Positions 7,399 to 14,903 are shown, counted from the stretch's first letter. The stretch is 14,903 bases of DNA from Verrucomicrobiota bacterium (GCA_003694825.1 RFJS01000389.1:1-14903), one strand, 5' to 3'. Translations and numbers: made by a program. The notes: generated by a model from the letters alone, not told the origin.

Positions 7399-8525
7399 AC
7401 GCAACCGACATCCTCATCCGCTTTGGTCTGGGGCTCATCGTCATCGTCGTGGTGATGACGGTGTGCATGTATTCGGTGCTCGCCGAGCGCAAGGTCTCCA
7501 GCTGGATCCAGGGACGCCTCGGGCCGAACCGCACCAGCATCCCGCTCCTCGGCAACATCCCCGTCATCGGCCGCTTCCTCACCCGGCTCGGTGTCTTCCA
7601 GCCCCTGGCCGACGGCGGCAAGTTCCTCTTCAAGGAGGACGTCATCCCGGCGCACGTCAACAAGGTCTACTTCGTGCTCGCCCCGGTCATCGCCTTCGTC
7701 CCGGCCCTGGTCACGATCTCCGTGGTGCCCTTCGGCGCCTACATCGACGCCGCCACCGGCGCGGCGCGGACGGTCATCCTCGCCAATGTCGACGTCGGCA
7801 TCCTGCTCATCTTCGCCGTCGCCTCGCTCGGCGTCTACGCCATCATCCTCTCCGGCTGGGCCTCGAACAGCAAATACCCGTTCCTCGGCGGCGTGCGCGC
7901 CTCGGCGCAGATGATCTCCTATGAGTTGTCGATGACGCTGGCGGTGCTGCCGGTGTTCATTTGGGTCAACGCGCCCGGCACGCCCGGCACGCTCAGCCTC
8001 GTGCGCGTGGTCGAGGCGCAGGCCGACTGGTGGTTCGTCCTCACCCAGCCGGTGGCCGCGGTGGTCTTCATCATCGCCATCTTTGCCGAGACCAACCGGC
8101 TGCCCTTCGACATGCCCGAATCGGAAACCGATCTCGTCGGCGGCTATCACACCGAATACAGCTCCTTCAAATTCGGTTTCTTCTTCGTCGGTGAATACGC
8201 CAACATGACCGTCGGTGCCTGCGTCATCGCCCTGCTGTTCTTCGGCGGGTGGCATCCGCTCCCCTTCGTCACCTGGGGCGACATCGCGGCATGGACGGGG
8301 CTGCCGGTCAACGTCGGCGCCCTCGGGGCGGTCCTCGCGGTCGGCACCTTCGCCGCCAAGGTGCTGTTTTTCCTGTTCTTCTTCATCTGGGTGCGCTGGA
8401 CGGTGCCCCGCTTCCGCTACGACCAGGTCATGCGGATCGGCTGGCGGGGGCTGCTTCCCGTCGCCATCGCCAACCTCGTGATCTACGCCATCCTCATCGC
8501 GCTGCTCGAGCGCGCCGGAGCCTGA
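7395..8525 (+). CDS. nuoH: NADH-quinone oxidoreductase subunit H (NuoH)
   Basis: 376 aa, an integral membrane protein of about eight helices that lines the quinone channel and links quinone reduction to the proton pumps. Family motifs are AERKVSSWIQGRLGPNR (30-46), the acidic-residue segment QMISYELSM with Glu177, and the long loop AETNRLPFDMPESETDLV (231-248) followed by GGYHTEYSSFKFGFFF. Between GPNR and QPLADGGK there are 22 residues where about 8 are usual, a loop insertion containing IPLLGNIPVIGRF. The C-terminal FIWVRWTVPRFRYDQVM is typical. Translation is probably coupled to nuoG through the ATGA overlap; nuoI follows after 6 bp. Confidence 0.97.
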   Translation: MNATDILIRFGLGLIVIVVVMTVCMYSVLAERKVSSWIQGRLGPNRTSIPLLGNIPVIGRFLTRLGVFQPLADGGKFLFKEDVIPAHVNKVYFVLAPVIAFVPALVTISVVPFGAYIDAATGAARTVILANVDVGILLIFAVASLGVYAIILSGWASNSKYPFLGGVRASAQMISYELSMTLAVLPVFIWVNAPGTPGTLSLVRVVEAQADWWFVLTQPVAAVVFIIAIFAETNRLPFDMPESETDLVGGYHTEYSSFKFGFFFVGEYANMTVGACVIALLFFGGWHPLPFVTWGDIAAWTGLPVNVGALGAVLAVGTFAAKVLFFLFFFIWVRWTVPRFRYDQVMRIGWRGLLPVAIANLVIYAILIALLERAGA

Positions 8526-8531
8526 CGCGCC

Positions 8532-9071
8532 ATGCCTGTCAAAGTCGTCGAACGCAAACCGCTCACCCTCGCCGAGCGCACCTACCTGCCGCAGATCCTC
8601 AGCGGCCTGCGCATCACCTTCCGCAACATGTTCAAGCCGAAGGTGACGGTGGAGTATCCGGAGGAGCGCCCGCCGATTCCCCCGGGCTACCGCGGCGTGC
8701 CCACCCTGGTGAAGGATCCGGACGGCCGCGAAAAGTGCGTCTCCTGCCAGCTGTGCGAATTCGTCTGCCCGCCCAAGGCCATTCGCATCACCCCCGGGGA
8801 GATCCCGGAGGACAGCGAATATGCCCACGTGGAGAAAGCGCCACAGGAGTTCGAGATCAACATGCTGCGCTGCATCTACTGCGGCCTCTGCCAGGAGGTC
8901 TGCCCGGAGGAGGCGATCTGGCTGCAGAACATCTATTCGGTCACCGGCACCAGCCGCGAGGAACTCGTCAACAACAAGGCTAAGCTCTACGAGCTGGGCG
9001 GCACCCTGGCGGACAAGCATTTCAAATGGGAAAAGAAACGCCGGGCGGCCGAGCGCGGCAACGCCCACTGA
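8532..9071 (+). CDS. nuoI: NADH-quinone oxidoreductase subunit I (NuoI), two [4Fe-4S] clusters
   Basis: 179 aa, the 23-kDa-type (TYKY) ferredoxin-like subunit that carries clusters N6a and N6b between NuoG and NuoB. Two complete four-cysteine motifs are present: Cys69, 72, 75, 79 (CVSCQLCEFVCPPKAI) and Cys114, 117, 120, 124 (CIYCGLCQEVCPEEAI). As usual for such paired motifs, the last cysteine of each set probably serves the other cluster. An amphipathic N-terminal stretch (about 18-35, LPQILSGLRITFRNMF) should lie on the membrane next to NuoH. The C-terminal 50 residues are polar (KHFKWEKKRRAAERGN) with no extra domain. A 25-bp gap separates it from nuoJ. Confidence 0.97.
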   Translation: MPVKVVERKPLTLAERTYLPQILSGLRITFRNMFKPKVTVEYPEERPPIPPGYRGVPTLVKDPDGREKCVSCQLCEFVCPPKAIRITPGEIPEDSEYAHVEKAPQEFEINMLRCIYCGLCQEVCPEEAIWLQNIYSVTGTSREELVNNKAKLYELGGTLADKHFKWEKKRRAAERGNAH

Positions 9072-9096
9072 GCGAACCTAACCCCACACTGGCACG

Positions 9097-9651
9097 ATGC
9101 AGGACTTCCTCTTCTACCTGTTTTCCGCGATCACGCTGGGCGGCGCGCTGCTGGTGGTGACGAGCCGCAACGCCGTCAACTCCGCCGTGTTTCTCATCGT
9201 GACGTTTCTCGGCATGGCCGCGCTGTTCGTGCTGCTGGAGTCCTACTTTCTCGCGGTGCTCCAGGTGCTCGTCTACGCGGGCGCGGTCGTGGTGCTGTTC
9301 CTCTTCATCATCATGCTGCTCGATGTGAAGGGGGGACGGCGGCGCCGTCTCGGCGGGATGAGCGCCTTCGCCGCCGCCATCGCCGGTCTCCTCCTGGTGA
9401 GCGGTGTCGTCACGCTCTTCACCGGGATCGGCGAGCGCATGACGCCGGCCACCGCCACCGGGGTGGGGGCGCAGCTGCATTCTTTCGGTTACGCGCTGTT
9501 CACCACGCACCTGCTGCCCATGCAGGTCACCGGCTTTCTGCTGCTCGTCGCCATGATCGGCGTGATCGTGCTGAGCAAGCGGCTCACCGCGCCGACCGCC
9601 CCGCGCGGCGCGGCTCCGGCCGCCGGAGAAAACAAGGGGACTTCCGCCTGA
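9097..9651 (+). CDS. nuoJ: NADH-quinone oxidoreductase subunit J (NuoJ)
   Basis: 184 aa with five predicted membrane helices. NuoJ sits between NuoH and the pump subunits; its third helix contains the conserved stretch whose local unwinding is linked to coupling, seen here as [19 protein letters not shown]. Other typical pieces are [22 protein letters not shown] near the N-terminus and [20 protein letters not shown] in the last helix. A short basic patch (KGGRRRR) follows helix 3, and the last 20 residues are a polar Ala/Pro-rich tail. The ATG at 9097 gives the normal N-terminus although no Shine-Dalgarno is visible. Confidence 0.95.
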   Translation: MQDFLFYLFSAITLGGALLVVTSRNAVNSAVFLIVTFLGMAALFVLLESYFLAVLQVLVYAGAVVVLFLFIIMLLDVKGGRRRRLGGMSAFAAAIAGLLLVSGVVTLFTGIGERMTPATATGVGAQLHSFGYALFTTHLLPMQVTGFLLLVAMIGVIVLSKRLTAPTAPRGAAPAAGENKGTSA

Positions 9652-9676
9652 ACCCGGGGAATCGCCGTCCACAACC

Positions 9677-10030
9677 ATGTCTGCTCTCCCTACAGCCACT
9701 CTCCCCACCGTGCTCGCGGCCGCTTCCGCTGTCGGCCTGCAGCACTACATCGCCCTCGCGGCCCTGCTGTTCGCCATCGGGTTTGTCGGCGTGCTCATCC
9801 GCCGCAACACGCTGGTGGTCTACATGTCGCTCGAGCTGATGCTCAACGCCGCCATCCTGGCGACCGTCGCGTTCACCCGCTACAACGGGACGGTCGAGGG
9901 CAATGTGTTTGTCTTCTTCATCATCACCGTCGCTGCGGCGGAAGTTGCCGTGGGACTGGCGATCATTGTCGCCCTGTTCCGCAAGCGCCACTCCGTCGAC
10001 GTCGGCGATCTCGCCACGCTGAATAACTGA
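9677..10030 (+). CDS. nuoK: NADH-quinone oxidoreductase subunit K (NuoK)
   Basis: 117 aa with three membrane helices; NuoK is the small Mrp-like subunit next to NuoN. The two buried glutamates needed for proton transfer are present: Glu53 in [10 protein letters not shown] and Glu89 in [13 protein letters not shown], at the same spacing as Glu36 and Glu72 of E. coli. The protein is about 15-17 residues longer than usual at the N-terminus ([20 protein letters not shown] before [15 protein letters not shown]). A GTG at codon 12 (9710) could be a later start, but no ribosome site supports it over the ATG at 9677. The stop is 2 bp from the nuoL start. Confidence 0.95.
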   Translation: MSALPTATLPTVLAAASAVGLQHYIALAALLFAIGFVGVLIRRNTLVVYMSLELMLNAAILATVAFTRYNGTVEGNVFVFFIITVAAAEVAVGLAIIVALFRKRHSVDVGDLATLNN

Positions 10031-10032
10031 CG

Positions 10033-11124
10033 ATGGAAACGCTCGCAACAGACTGGATCTGGGTGGCCGTGATGCTGGGGGCGCCGCTGGCGGCCTCGGC
10101 GGCGATCGCGCTGCTGTTTCGCCGGCAGGGCGGGGTGGCGGCGGCACTGTCTGTCGGCGCGGCCGTGGTCATCGCGGCGGCGGCGGGGCATGTGATCTTC
10201 CGGCTCGGCGACGTGGAGGTGAGCTGGCTGTGGCTCGAGCTGGGGGATTTCCGGCTCTCGCTCGGCTTTCTCGTCAACGACCTCGCCCGGCTGATGATGG
10301 CGGTGGTCGCCTTCGTCGGCCTGCTCATCCACATCTTCAGCCTCGGCTACATGAAGGAGGATCCGTGCAAGGCGCGGTTCTTCGCCGGATTGTCCGTGTT
10401 CATGTTTTCGATGCTGGGCATCGTCGTCGCCGACAGCCTCGTGATGCTGTTCATTTTCTGGGAGCTGGTCGGGATGAGTTCCTACCTGCTGATCGGCTTT
10501 TACGTGGAAAAGCCCTCCGCGGCCGAGGCGGCGAAAAAGGCCTTCATCGTCAACCGCGTCGGCGATTTCGGCTTCCTCATCGGCATCGTCTGGGCGTGGT
10601 GGAACTTCGGCACGGTCAGCCTCACCGAAATCGGCGCGGCCATGGGCGGCGGGACCGCGGTGCCCCTGACGGGGATCGCGCTGCTGCTGTTCTGCGGCGC
10701 CGTCGGCAAGTCCGGCCAGGTGCCGTTGCACGTGTGGTTGCCGGATGCGATGGAGGGTCCCACGCCGGTTTCGGCCCTCATTCACGCCGCCACGATGGTC
10801 GCCGCCGGTATCTACCTGCTGTGCCGGATCAGTGTGATGATGACGGTGGACGCCCTCGATGTCGTGCTCGCCGTGGGCGTGGTCACCGCGGTCTACGCCG
10901 GCTTCTGCGCCATCCCGCAGAAGGACATCAAGAAGATCCTGGCGTATTCGACGGTCTCGCAGCTCGGCTACATGGTGGCCGCGTTCGCCCTGGGATCGAA
11001 ATACGCGATCCAGCACGGCGAGAGCCTCGCCACGGCCGCGCTGACCGCCGGCATCGCCGCGGCGATGTTTCACCTCACCACGCACGCCTTCTTCAAGGCG
11101 CTGCTCTTCCTCGGTGCCGGTTAG
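10033..11124 (+). CDS. nuoL: NuoL N-terminal part (363 aa) ending at the amber codon
   Basis: This part holds the first eleven or so membrane helices. Pump residues are intact: Glu144 in FWELVGMSS, Asp178 in NRVGDFGF, Lys226 in GAVGKSGQVPLHVWLPDAM, the segment EGPTPVSALIHAATMVAAG, and Lys355 in THAFFKALLFLGAG. If translation stops here the product lacks the channel-exit half and the long lateral helix that braces NuoM and NuoN, so it should not build a working distal pump. It starts 2 bp after nuoK without a visible Shine-Dalgarno, consistent with coupling to nuoK. Confidence 0.8.
   Translation: METLATDWIWVAVMLGAPLAASAAIALLFRRQGGVAAALSVGAAVVIAAAAGHVIFRLGDVEVSWLWLELGDFRLSLGFLVNDLARLMMAVVAFVGLLIHIFSLGYMKEDPCKARFFAGLSVFMFSMLGIVVADSLVMLFIFWELVGMSSYLLIGFYVEKPSAAEAAKKAFIVNRVGDFGFLIGIVWAWWNFGTVSLTEIGAAMGGGTAVPLTGIALLLFCGAVGKSGQVPLHVWLPDAMEGPTPVSALIHAATMVAAGIYLLCRISVMMTVDALDVVLAVGVVTAVYAGFCAIPQKDIKKILAYSTVSQLGYMVAAFALGSKYAIQHGESLATAALTAGIAAAMFHLTTHAFFKALLFLGAG
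11122..11124 (+). other. In-frame TAG within nuoL
   Basis: TAG replaces a Ser codon in the conserved Gly-Ser-Val-Ile segment after helix 11. The context is GGT-TAG-GTC. No pronounced stem-loop follows within 40 bases, and no suppressor tRNA or recoding factor is in the window. Every other stop codon of a gene in this window is TGA. Confidence 0.95.
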
Positions 11125-11163
11125 GTCATTCACGGCTGCCATCACGAGCAGAACATCTTCCGC

Positions 11164-11922
11164 ATGGGCGGGTTGATGAAGCGCATGCCGCTGACGTTTG
11201 TCGCCTTTACCGTCGGTTTTCTCGCGCTGATCGGGACGCCGTTTTTCTCGGGTTTCTTCAGCAAGGACGCGATTCTCTACCTCGCGCTCGAGGTCAACCG
11301 GACGGTCTTCTGGCTGCTCGTGCTCGGCGCGGTGCTGACGGCCTTCTACATGACGCGGCTCTGGGTCATCGCCTTCTTCGGCCGCCCCCGTTCCTCGCAG
11401 GCGGAGGGGGCGCATGAGAGTCCGCTGGTCATGACGGTGCCGCTGGTCCTGCTGGCGGTGCTCTCGGTCTTCGGCGGCATGGTCGCCTGGTATCCGGACG
11501 CGCTCGCCGGCATCCTCCATGGCGTGCCGCACGCCGAGGGCGAGGCTCACCACACCGTGCTCTACGCCAGTGTCGGCGCCGTGCTCGCGGGCGTGCTCGT
11601 CGGCTTCCTCATCTACCGGCCCGGCGCCGGGGAGGACAAGCTGGAGAAGAACGCCCGGCCGCTGTTCAACTTCCTCAAGGGCCGTTTGTGGTTCGATGAG
11701 ATCTATCTGGCCTACGTCCAGCACGTGCAGGAGCGGCTCGCCCAGTTGCTCGCCTTCCTCGAGCATCTGCTCCTCTCGGGCCTGATGGTGCGCGGCTCGG
11801 CGGCGGGAGCGGGCCTGCTCGGAATCCTCGCGAAGGGGATGCACTCGGGGAGCCTGCACACGTATGTCTACTGGTTCTTCGCGGGGCTGGTGGCCCTGTG
11901 GATGGTTGCTTTCGGTTTCTGA
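11164..11922 (+). CDS. nuoL: NuoL C-terminal part (252 aa) downstream of the amber codon
   Basis: Same frame as the upstream part. It holds the remaining helices and the lateral-helix region: FFSGFFSKDAIL with the conserved lysine (residue 411 of the full frame), FYMTRLWVIAFFG, the polar loop HGVPHAEGEAHH, and RLWFDEIYLAYVQHVQERL leading into the long amphipathic helix and the last membrane span. The first ATG after the amber is 11164, 39 bp downstream, inside a conserved motif and without a ribosome binding site. Independent translation would need reinitiation. The sequence shows no loss of conservation after the stop, which argues that the interruption is recent or artefactual. Confidence 0.6.
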   Translation: MGGLMKRMPLTFVAFTVGFLALIGTPFFSGFFSKDAILYLALEVNRTVFWLLVLGAVLTAFYMTRLWVIAFFGRPRSSQAEGAHESPLVMTVPLVLLAVLSVFGGMVAWYPDALAGILHGVPHAEGEAHHTVLYASVGAVLAGVLVGFLIYRPGAGEDKLEKNARPLFNFLKGRLWFDEIYLAYVQHVQERLAQLLAFLEHLLLSGLMVRGSAAGAGLLGILAKGMHSGSLHTYVYWFFAGLVALWMVAFGF

Positions 11923-11930
11923 GGGAGGGG
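11921..11930 (+). promoter_or_regulatory. Strong ribosome binding site for nuoM overlapping the nuoL stop
   Basis: GAGGGAGGGG begins inside the nuoL TGA (11920-11922) and ends 8 bases before the nuoM ATG (11939-11941). It is much the clearest Shine-Dalgarno in the operon; most other nuo starts have none or only a weak purine run. It supports the ATG at 11939 over an upstream ATG in the same frame at 11864, which lies inside nuoL. Confidence 0.65.
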
Positions 11931-11938
11931 CACGCGCG

Positions 11939-13480
11939 ATGAACGATTCACTTTCACTTCTGATTCCCGTCGCCATCGTGGCGCCGTTGGTCTGTGCCGT
12001 CCTGCTGCTCTGGGGCAAACACTACTGGGGCCAGGCCGTGCGCTTCATCGCCCGGGTGGGCTTCATCATCCCGGCGGTGATCGCGCTGTATCTGTGGTAT
12101 GCCTACGATCCGGCCGTGCCGGGGGACTATGCGTTCGTCAGCCGCACCGATCTCGGTCTCGGCGGCCTGGGCATCACGCTGAGCCTCGGCCTCAATGGCG
12201 TCTCGCTGCCGCTGTTCGTCCTTGCCGGAGTCGTCGGCCTCGCCGCGGGACTCTACGCGGCGCAGGCCAAAGCCCGTCGCGCCCATCACTACCTGATGCT
12301 CCTGCTCATCATGCAGTCGGGGCTGATGGGGGTGTTCGCCTCGATCGACGTGTTCTTCCTCTATTTCTTCCACGAGGTGGCGCTGATCCCGACGTTCATC
12401 ATGATCGGCATCTGGGGCGGCCGCGAGCGGCAGTATGCCGCGATGAACATGACGATCTACCTTACGGTGGGCGCCATGCTCTCGCTGCTCGGCCTCATCG
12501 CGCTCTACGTGCAGAGCGGAGCCGGATCTTGCGACCTGATCGCGCTGCGCGAGGCCATCGCGGCCCAGCCGCTTCCCGAGACGGTGCAGAAATACACCTT
12601 CGCGCTGCTGATGTTCGGCTTCGGCATTCTCGTGTCGCTGTGGCCGTTCCACACCTGGGCGCCGCTCGGCTACGGCGCCGCGCCTTCCTCGGTGGCGATG
12701 CTGCACGCCGGGGTGCTCAAGAAGTTTGGCCTCTATGGTCTGATCCAGGTGGCCGTGCCGCTGCTGCCTGAAGGCGTGGCAAACTGGGCGCAGGTGCTGG
12801 CCTGGCTCGCGCTGGGCAATGTCATCATCGTCGGGCTCGTGACCATCGCGCAGCGCGATGTGAAACAGATGCTCGGATACAGCTCGGTCATGCACATGGG
12901 CTACCTGTTTCTCGCCGTGGCGACGGCTTCGGTGCTCGGCGCCGGCGCGGCGGTGCTGCTCATGGTGGCCCACGGGCTGACGGTCGCGCTGCTGTTTCTG
13001 CTCGCCACCAGCCTGCACCACCGCAGCCGGACTTTCGACATGCATCGCATGGGCGGGCTGGTGACGAAGACGCCCGTGCTCGCGGCGTTCTTCACCGCCG
13101 GGATTTTCGCCAGCATCGCCGTGCCGATTCCGGGCATGGCCAATCTGTGGGGCGAGTTCACCGTCTTCCTCTCCCTGTGGGATTTTCAGCCGTGGCTGCT
13201 GGTGCCGGCGGTGTTCGGCATCGTGATCTCCGCGGTTTACGGACTGCGCGCCGTGGCCCGCATCTTCCTCGGCAAACCGACCGAAGCCTTCGCGCCGACG
13301 CTCGAGGAGCCCATGGAGGACCTTCGCTGGAGCGAGCGCATCCCGGCCATCATTCTCATCGTCGTGCTCGTGGTGATCGGCGCGTGGCCGCGCTCGTTCA
13401 CCGACCACGTCAACGCCAGCCTCTCGGCTGCCTACAAGACGCCCGCCGCGGCCGTGGCGGATGTCGCCGACCATCGCTGA
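11939..13480 (+). CDS. nuoM: NADH-quinone oxidoreductase subunit M (NuoM), divergent TM7
   Basis: 513 aa, the normal length for this antiporter-like pump subunit (about 14 helices). Glu146 in YFFHEVALIPTFIMIGIWGG matches E. coli Glu144, and Lys262 in HAGVLKKFGLYGL matches Lys265. The TM7 lysine (Lys234 in E. coli, in a KxP motif) is replaced: the segment reads FGILVSLWPFHTWAPLGYG with Leu231 at that position and Ser in place of the proline. The helix-12 glutamate is present in GMANLWGEFTVF. NuoM is recognised over NuoL by length, by operon position and by the PFHTWAP motif. The product ends in a short polar tail; nuoN starts 6 bp later. Confidence 0.95.
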   Translation: MNDSLSLLIPVAIVAPLVCAVLLLWGKHYWGQAVRFIARVGFIIPAVIALYLWYAYDPAVPGDYAFVSRTDLGLGGLGITLSLGLNGVSLPLFVLAGVVGLAAGLYAAQAKARRAHHYLMLLLIMQSGLMGVFASIDVFFLYFFHEVALIPTFIMIGIWGGRERQYAAMNMTIYLTVGAMLSLLGLIALYVQSGAGSCDLIALREAIAAQPLPETVQKYTFALLMFGFGILVSLWPFHTWAPLGYGAAPSSVAMLHAGVLKKFGLYGLIQVAVPLLPEGVANWAQVLAWLALGNVIIVGLVTIAQRDVKQMLGYSSVMHMGYLFLAVATASVLGAGAAVLLMVAHGLTVALLFLLATSLHHRSRTFDMHRMGGLVTKTPVLAAFFTAGIFASIAVPIPGMANLWGEFTVFLSLWDFQPWLLVPAVFGIVISAVYGLRAVARIFLGKPTEAFAPTLEEPMEDLRWSERIPAIILIVVLVVIGAWPRSFTDHVNASLSAAYKTPAAAVADVADHR

Positions 13481-13486
13481 TCGACC

Positions 13487-14903
13487 ATGCCTGAGATCGA
13501 CCTGGTAGTCTTCAAGGAAGCGGCCGCCTCCAATGCGTGGGCGGCGATCTTCCCCGAACTCACGCTCGGCCTGCTCGCCCTCGGCCTGCTCGCTCTCGAG
13601 CTGATTCTGCCGAAGTCCCGCTACGACCTGATCCCGCGCATCGCGCTGCTGGGGCAGGTGGTGCTGCTGGTTCTGATGCTTTTTCCGGCTCCGGGCGGCT
13701 CGTTTACCGGCGAGGAGACGTTCGGGGGCATGCTGTATCACTCCGGCTATGGCGACGCTTTCCGGGTGCTGTTTCTGCTCACCTCGATCATGGTGACGTG
13801 GATGGGCATCAACAGCCTCGAGCGGCAGACGCTGCCGCGGGTGGAGTTCTTCCACATCGTGCTGGTGGCCACGGCCGCGATGATGCTGCTGGTGCAGAGC
13901 AACCACTTCGCGATGCTCTTCGTGGCGCTGGAGACGGTGACGGTGTGCTTCTACGTGCTGGTGAGCTACTTCCGGCACACGGTGCACTCACTCGAGGCGG
14001 GGTTGAAATACCTCATCCTCGGCGCCCTCAGTTCGGCCATGCTGACCTTCGGCATCGTGCTGCTCTATGGCACGGCGGGCAACCCGCAGCTGCCGGGCAG
14101 CACGCAGGAGCCGATGAATTTTCTCAACCTGCGGCTCTTCCTCGAGGTGAACCCGGGCAATGTCGTCGCGATTATCGGCATGCTCCTCGTGCTCTGCGGT
14201 GTCGCTTTCAAGATCGGCGCCTTTCCCTTCCAGATCTGGATCCCCGATGTGTATCAGGGCGCGCCGACGCCGGTGACGGCGTTTCTCGCCGTCGGATCGA
14301 AGGCCGCCGGCTTCGCGGTGCTCGCCCGTCTGGTCACCTCCGTGTTTCCGCCGCTCAACGACGTGCTCGTGCCGGTGCTGACGGCGGCCACGGCGGCGAC
14401 GATCCTCTTCGGCAATATCGCCGCACTGACCCAGCGCAACACCAAGCGCCTGATGGGCCTCTCCGGCGTCTCGCATGCCGGCTACCTGCTGCTCGGCGTG
14501 CTGGCAGCCGTGTCGGTCGACTGGGCGGTCGGCGCGGTCGTCTTCTACCTCTACGTGTATATGATCGCCTCGATGGCGGTCTTCGGTGTGCTCAATCACC
14601 TCGCCGACACGGAAGACGCCGGGCTCGAGACGGATGACTTCGCCGACCTCGGCGAGAAGCATCCGATGCTCGGCGCCGTGCTCTCGATCGGCCTGGGGTC
14701 CCTCGCCGGCATCCCGCCGCTGGCGGGTTTCATCGGCAAGGTGCTGATCTTCGTGGCGGCTTTCAAGGCGGGGCTCTACGGCCTGCTCGGCGTGGCGATC
14801 GTCGGTGTGATTCTGTCGATCTATTACTACTTCGGGTGGATGAAGCTGGCGATGTTCCGCTTCACCCGGGTCGTGCCGGAAGACGTGCAGGTGAAGGCCT
14901 TGA
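13487..14903 (+). CDS. nuoN: NADH-quinone oxidoreductase subunit N (NuoN), runs off the window
   Basis: 472 codons are present from the ATG at 13487 with no stop; the frame is open at 14903, so the last few residues (family length about 480-500) lie outside. NuoN is the proximal antiporter-like pump subunit beside NuoK. Visible family features: TM5 glutamate Glu149 (FVALETVTVCFYVLVSYF), Lys174 in EAGLKYLILGALSS, Lys242 in GVAFKIGAFPFQIWIPDVYQ, APTPVTAFLAVGSKAAGFA with Lys272, NTKRLMGLSGVSHAGYLLLG, and Lys418 in IPPLAGFIGKVLIF. Gln249 stands where E. coli-type NuoN has His in the PFH motif. The loop around 371-395 (TEDAGLETDDFADLGEK) is acidic, as usual. Confidence 0.95.
   Translation, partial: MPEIDLVVFKEAAASNAWAAIFPELTLGLLALGLLALELILPKSRYDLIPRIALLGQVVLLVLMLFPAPGGSFTGEETFGGMLYHSGYGDAFRVLFLLTSIMVTWMGINSLERQTLPRVEFFHIVLVATAAMMLLVQSNHFAMLFVALETVTVCFYVLVSYFRHTVHSLEAGLKYLILGALSSAMLTFGIVLLYGTAGNPQLPGSTQEPMNFLNLRLFLEVNPGNVVAIIGMLLVLCGVAFKIGAFPFQIWIPDVYQGAPTPVTAFLAVGSKAAGFAVLARLVTSVFPPLNDVLVPVLTAATAATILFGNIAALTQRNTKRLMGLSGVSHAGYLLLGVLAAVSVDWAVGAVVFYLYVYMIASMAVFGVLNHLADTEDAGLETDDFADLGEKHPMLGAVLSIGLGSLAGIPPLAGFIGKVLIFVAAFKAGLYGLLGVAIVGVILSIYYYFGWMKLAMFRFTRVVPEDVQVKAL

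Larger units (their letters stand above)
10033..11922 (+). pseudogene. nuoL: nuoL, full span, interrupted by one in-frame amber codon
   Basis: Read through codon 364, this frame would give a 629-aa NuoL, the distal antiporter-like proton-pumping subunit, slightly longer than the 613 aa of E. coli. The frame is continuous from the ATG at 10033 to the TGA at 11920-11922; the only defect is TAG at 11122-11124. The flanking residues, LLFLGAG before and VIHGCHHEQNIFRMGGL after, match the E. coli stretch GSVILACHHEQNIFKMGGL, so the amber stands where Ser is expected (TCG to TAG is one base change). There is no indel and no other decay. A recent nonsense mutation or a base-call error in a draft or metagenome assembly are the likeliest explanations; suppression is possible but unsupported. 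Confidence 0.85.

Noticed and set aside
11122..11124. Pyrrolysine insertion at the nuoL TAG
   Set aside because: The expected residue is an ordinary Ser, no recoding element is visible, and the inferred lineage is not known for pyrrolysine use; a nonsense mutation or base error is simpler.
11100..11170. Frameshift as the cause of the nuoL interruption
   Set aside because: Codons on both sides of the TAG are in the same frame and align with no gap to the conserved motif.
14901..14903. TGA at the end of the window as the nuoN stop
   Set aside because: It is out of frame: the nuoN codons are TTG at 14900-14902, then A at 14903, so nuoN continues past the window.

Overview
The window is a GC-rich bacterial chromosomal segment made up almost entirely of a respiratory complex I (NADH:quinone oxidoreductase, nuo) operon on the + strand. 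One divergent AraC-family regulator gene lies at the left edge on the - strand. The lineage looks like Verrucomicrobiota, perhaps Opitutaceae. This is inferred from the style of the Nuo proteins: separate NuoC and NuoD, a short NuoG with no N7 cluster motif and a long insertion in its [2Fe-2S] loop, an insertion in the first loop of NuoH, and a divergent NuoM. No 16S rRNA or similar marker is present, so the assignment is tentative.

Layout: 2-1060 (-) AraC-type regulator; 1061-1388 divergent intergenic region; then nuoB, C, D, E, F, G, H, I, J, K, L, M and N in the canonical order up to 14903, where nuoN runs off the end (472 codons present). The genes are tightly packed. B/C, F/G and G/H overlap by ATGA, and every other gap is 2-35 bp, so one polycistronic transcript is likely. 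All ten Nuo genes with intact reading frames that finish in the window end in TGA, as do nuoC, the distal end of nuoL and the regulator.

The products form one machine. NuoE, F and G are the NADH-oxidising module (FMN and Fe-S chain). NuoB, C, D and I carry electrons through N6a, N6b and N2 to quinone. NuoH, J, K, L, M and N are membrane subunits of the proton-pumping arm. Nearly all cofactor ligands and most channel residues are visible.

Two things do not fit an ordinary functional operon. First, nuoL has an in-frame TAG at 11122-11124, where relatives have serine in a conserved Gly-Ser-Val-Ile stretch; the frame then continues as a perfectly recognisable C-terminal third. Second, nuoA, which normally precedes nuoB, is absent, and the 328-bp gap is too small to hold it. 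NuoM also has Leu at the conserved TM7 lysine position. I saw no mobile elements, CRISPR arrays, tRNA/rRNA genes, defence genes or biosynthetic genes. I do not see a new multi-gene system here; the interrupted nuoL is the strongest anomaly.
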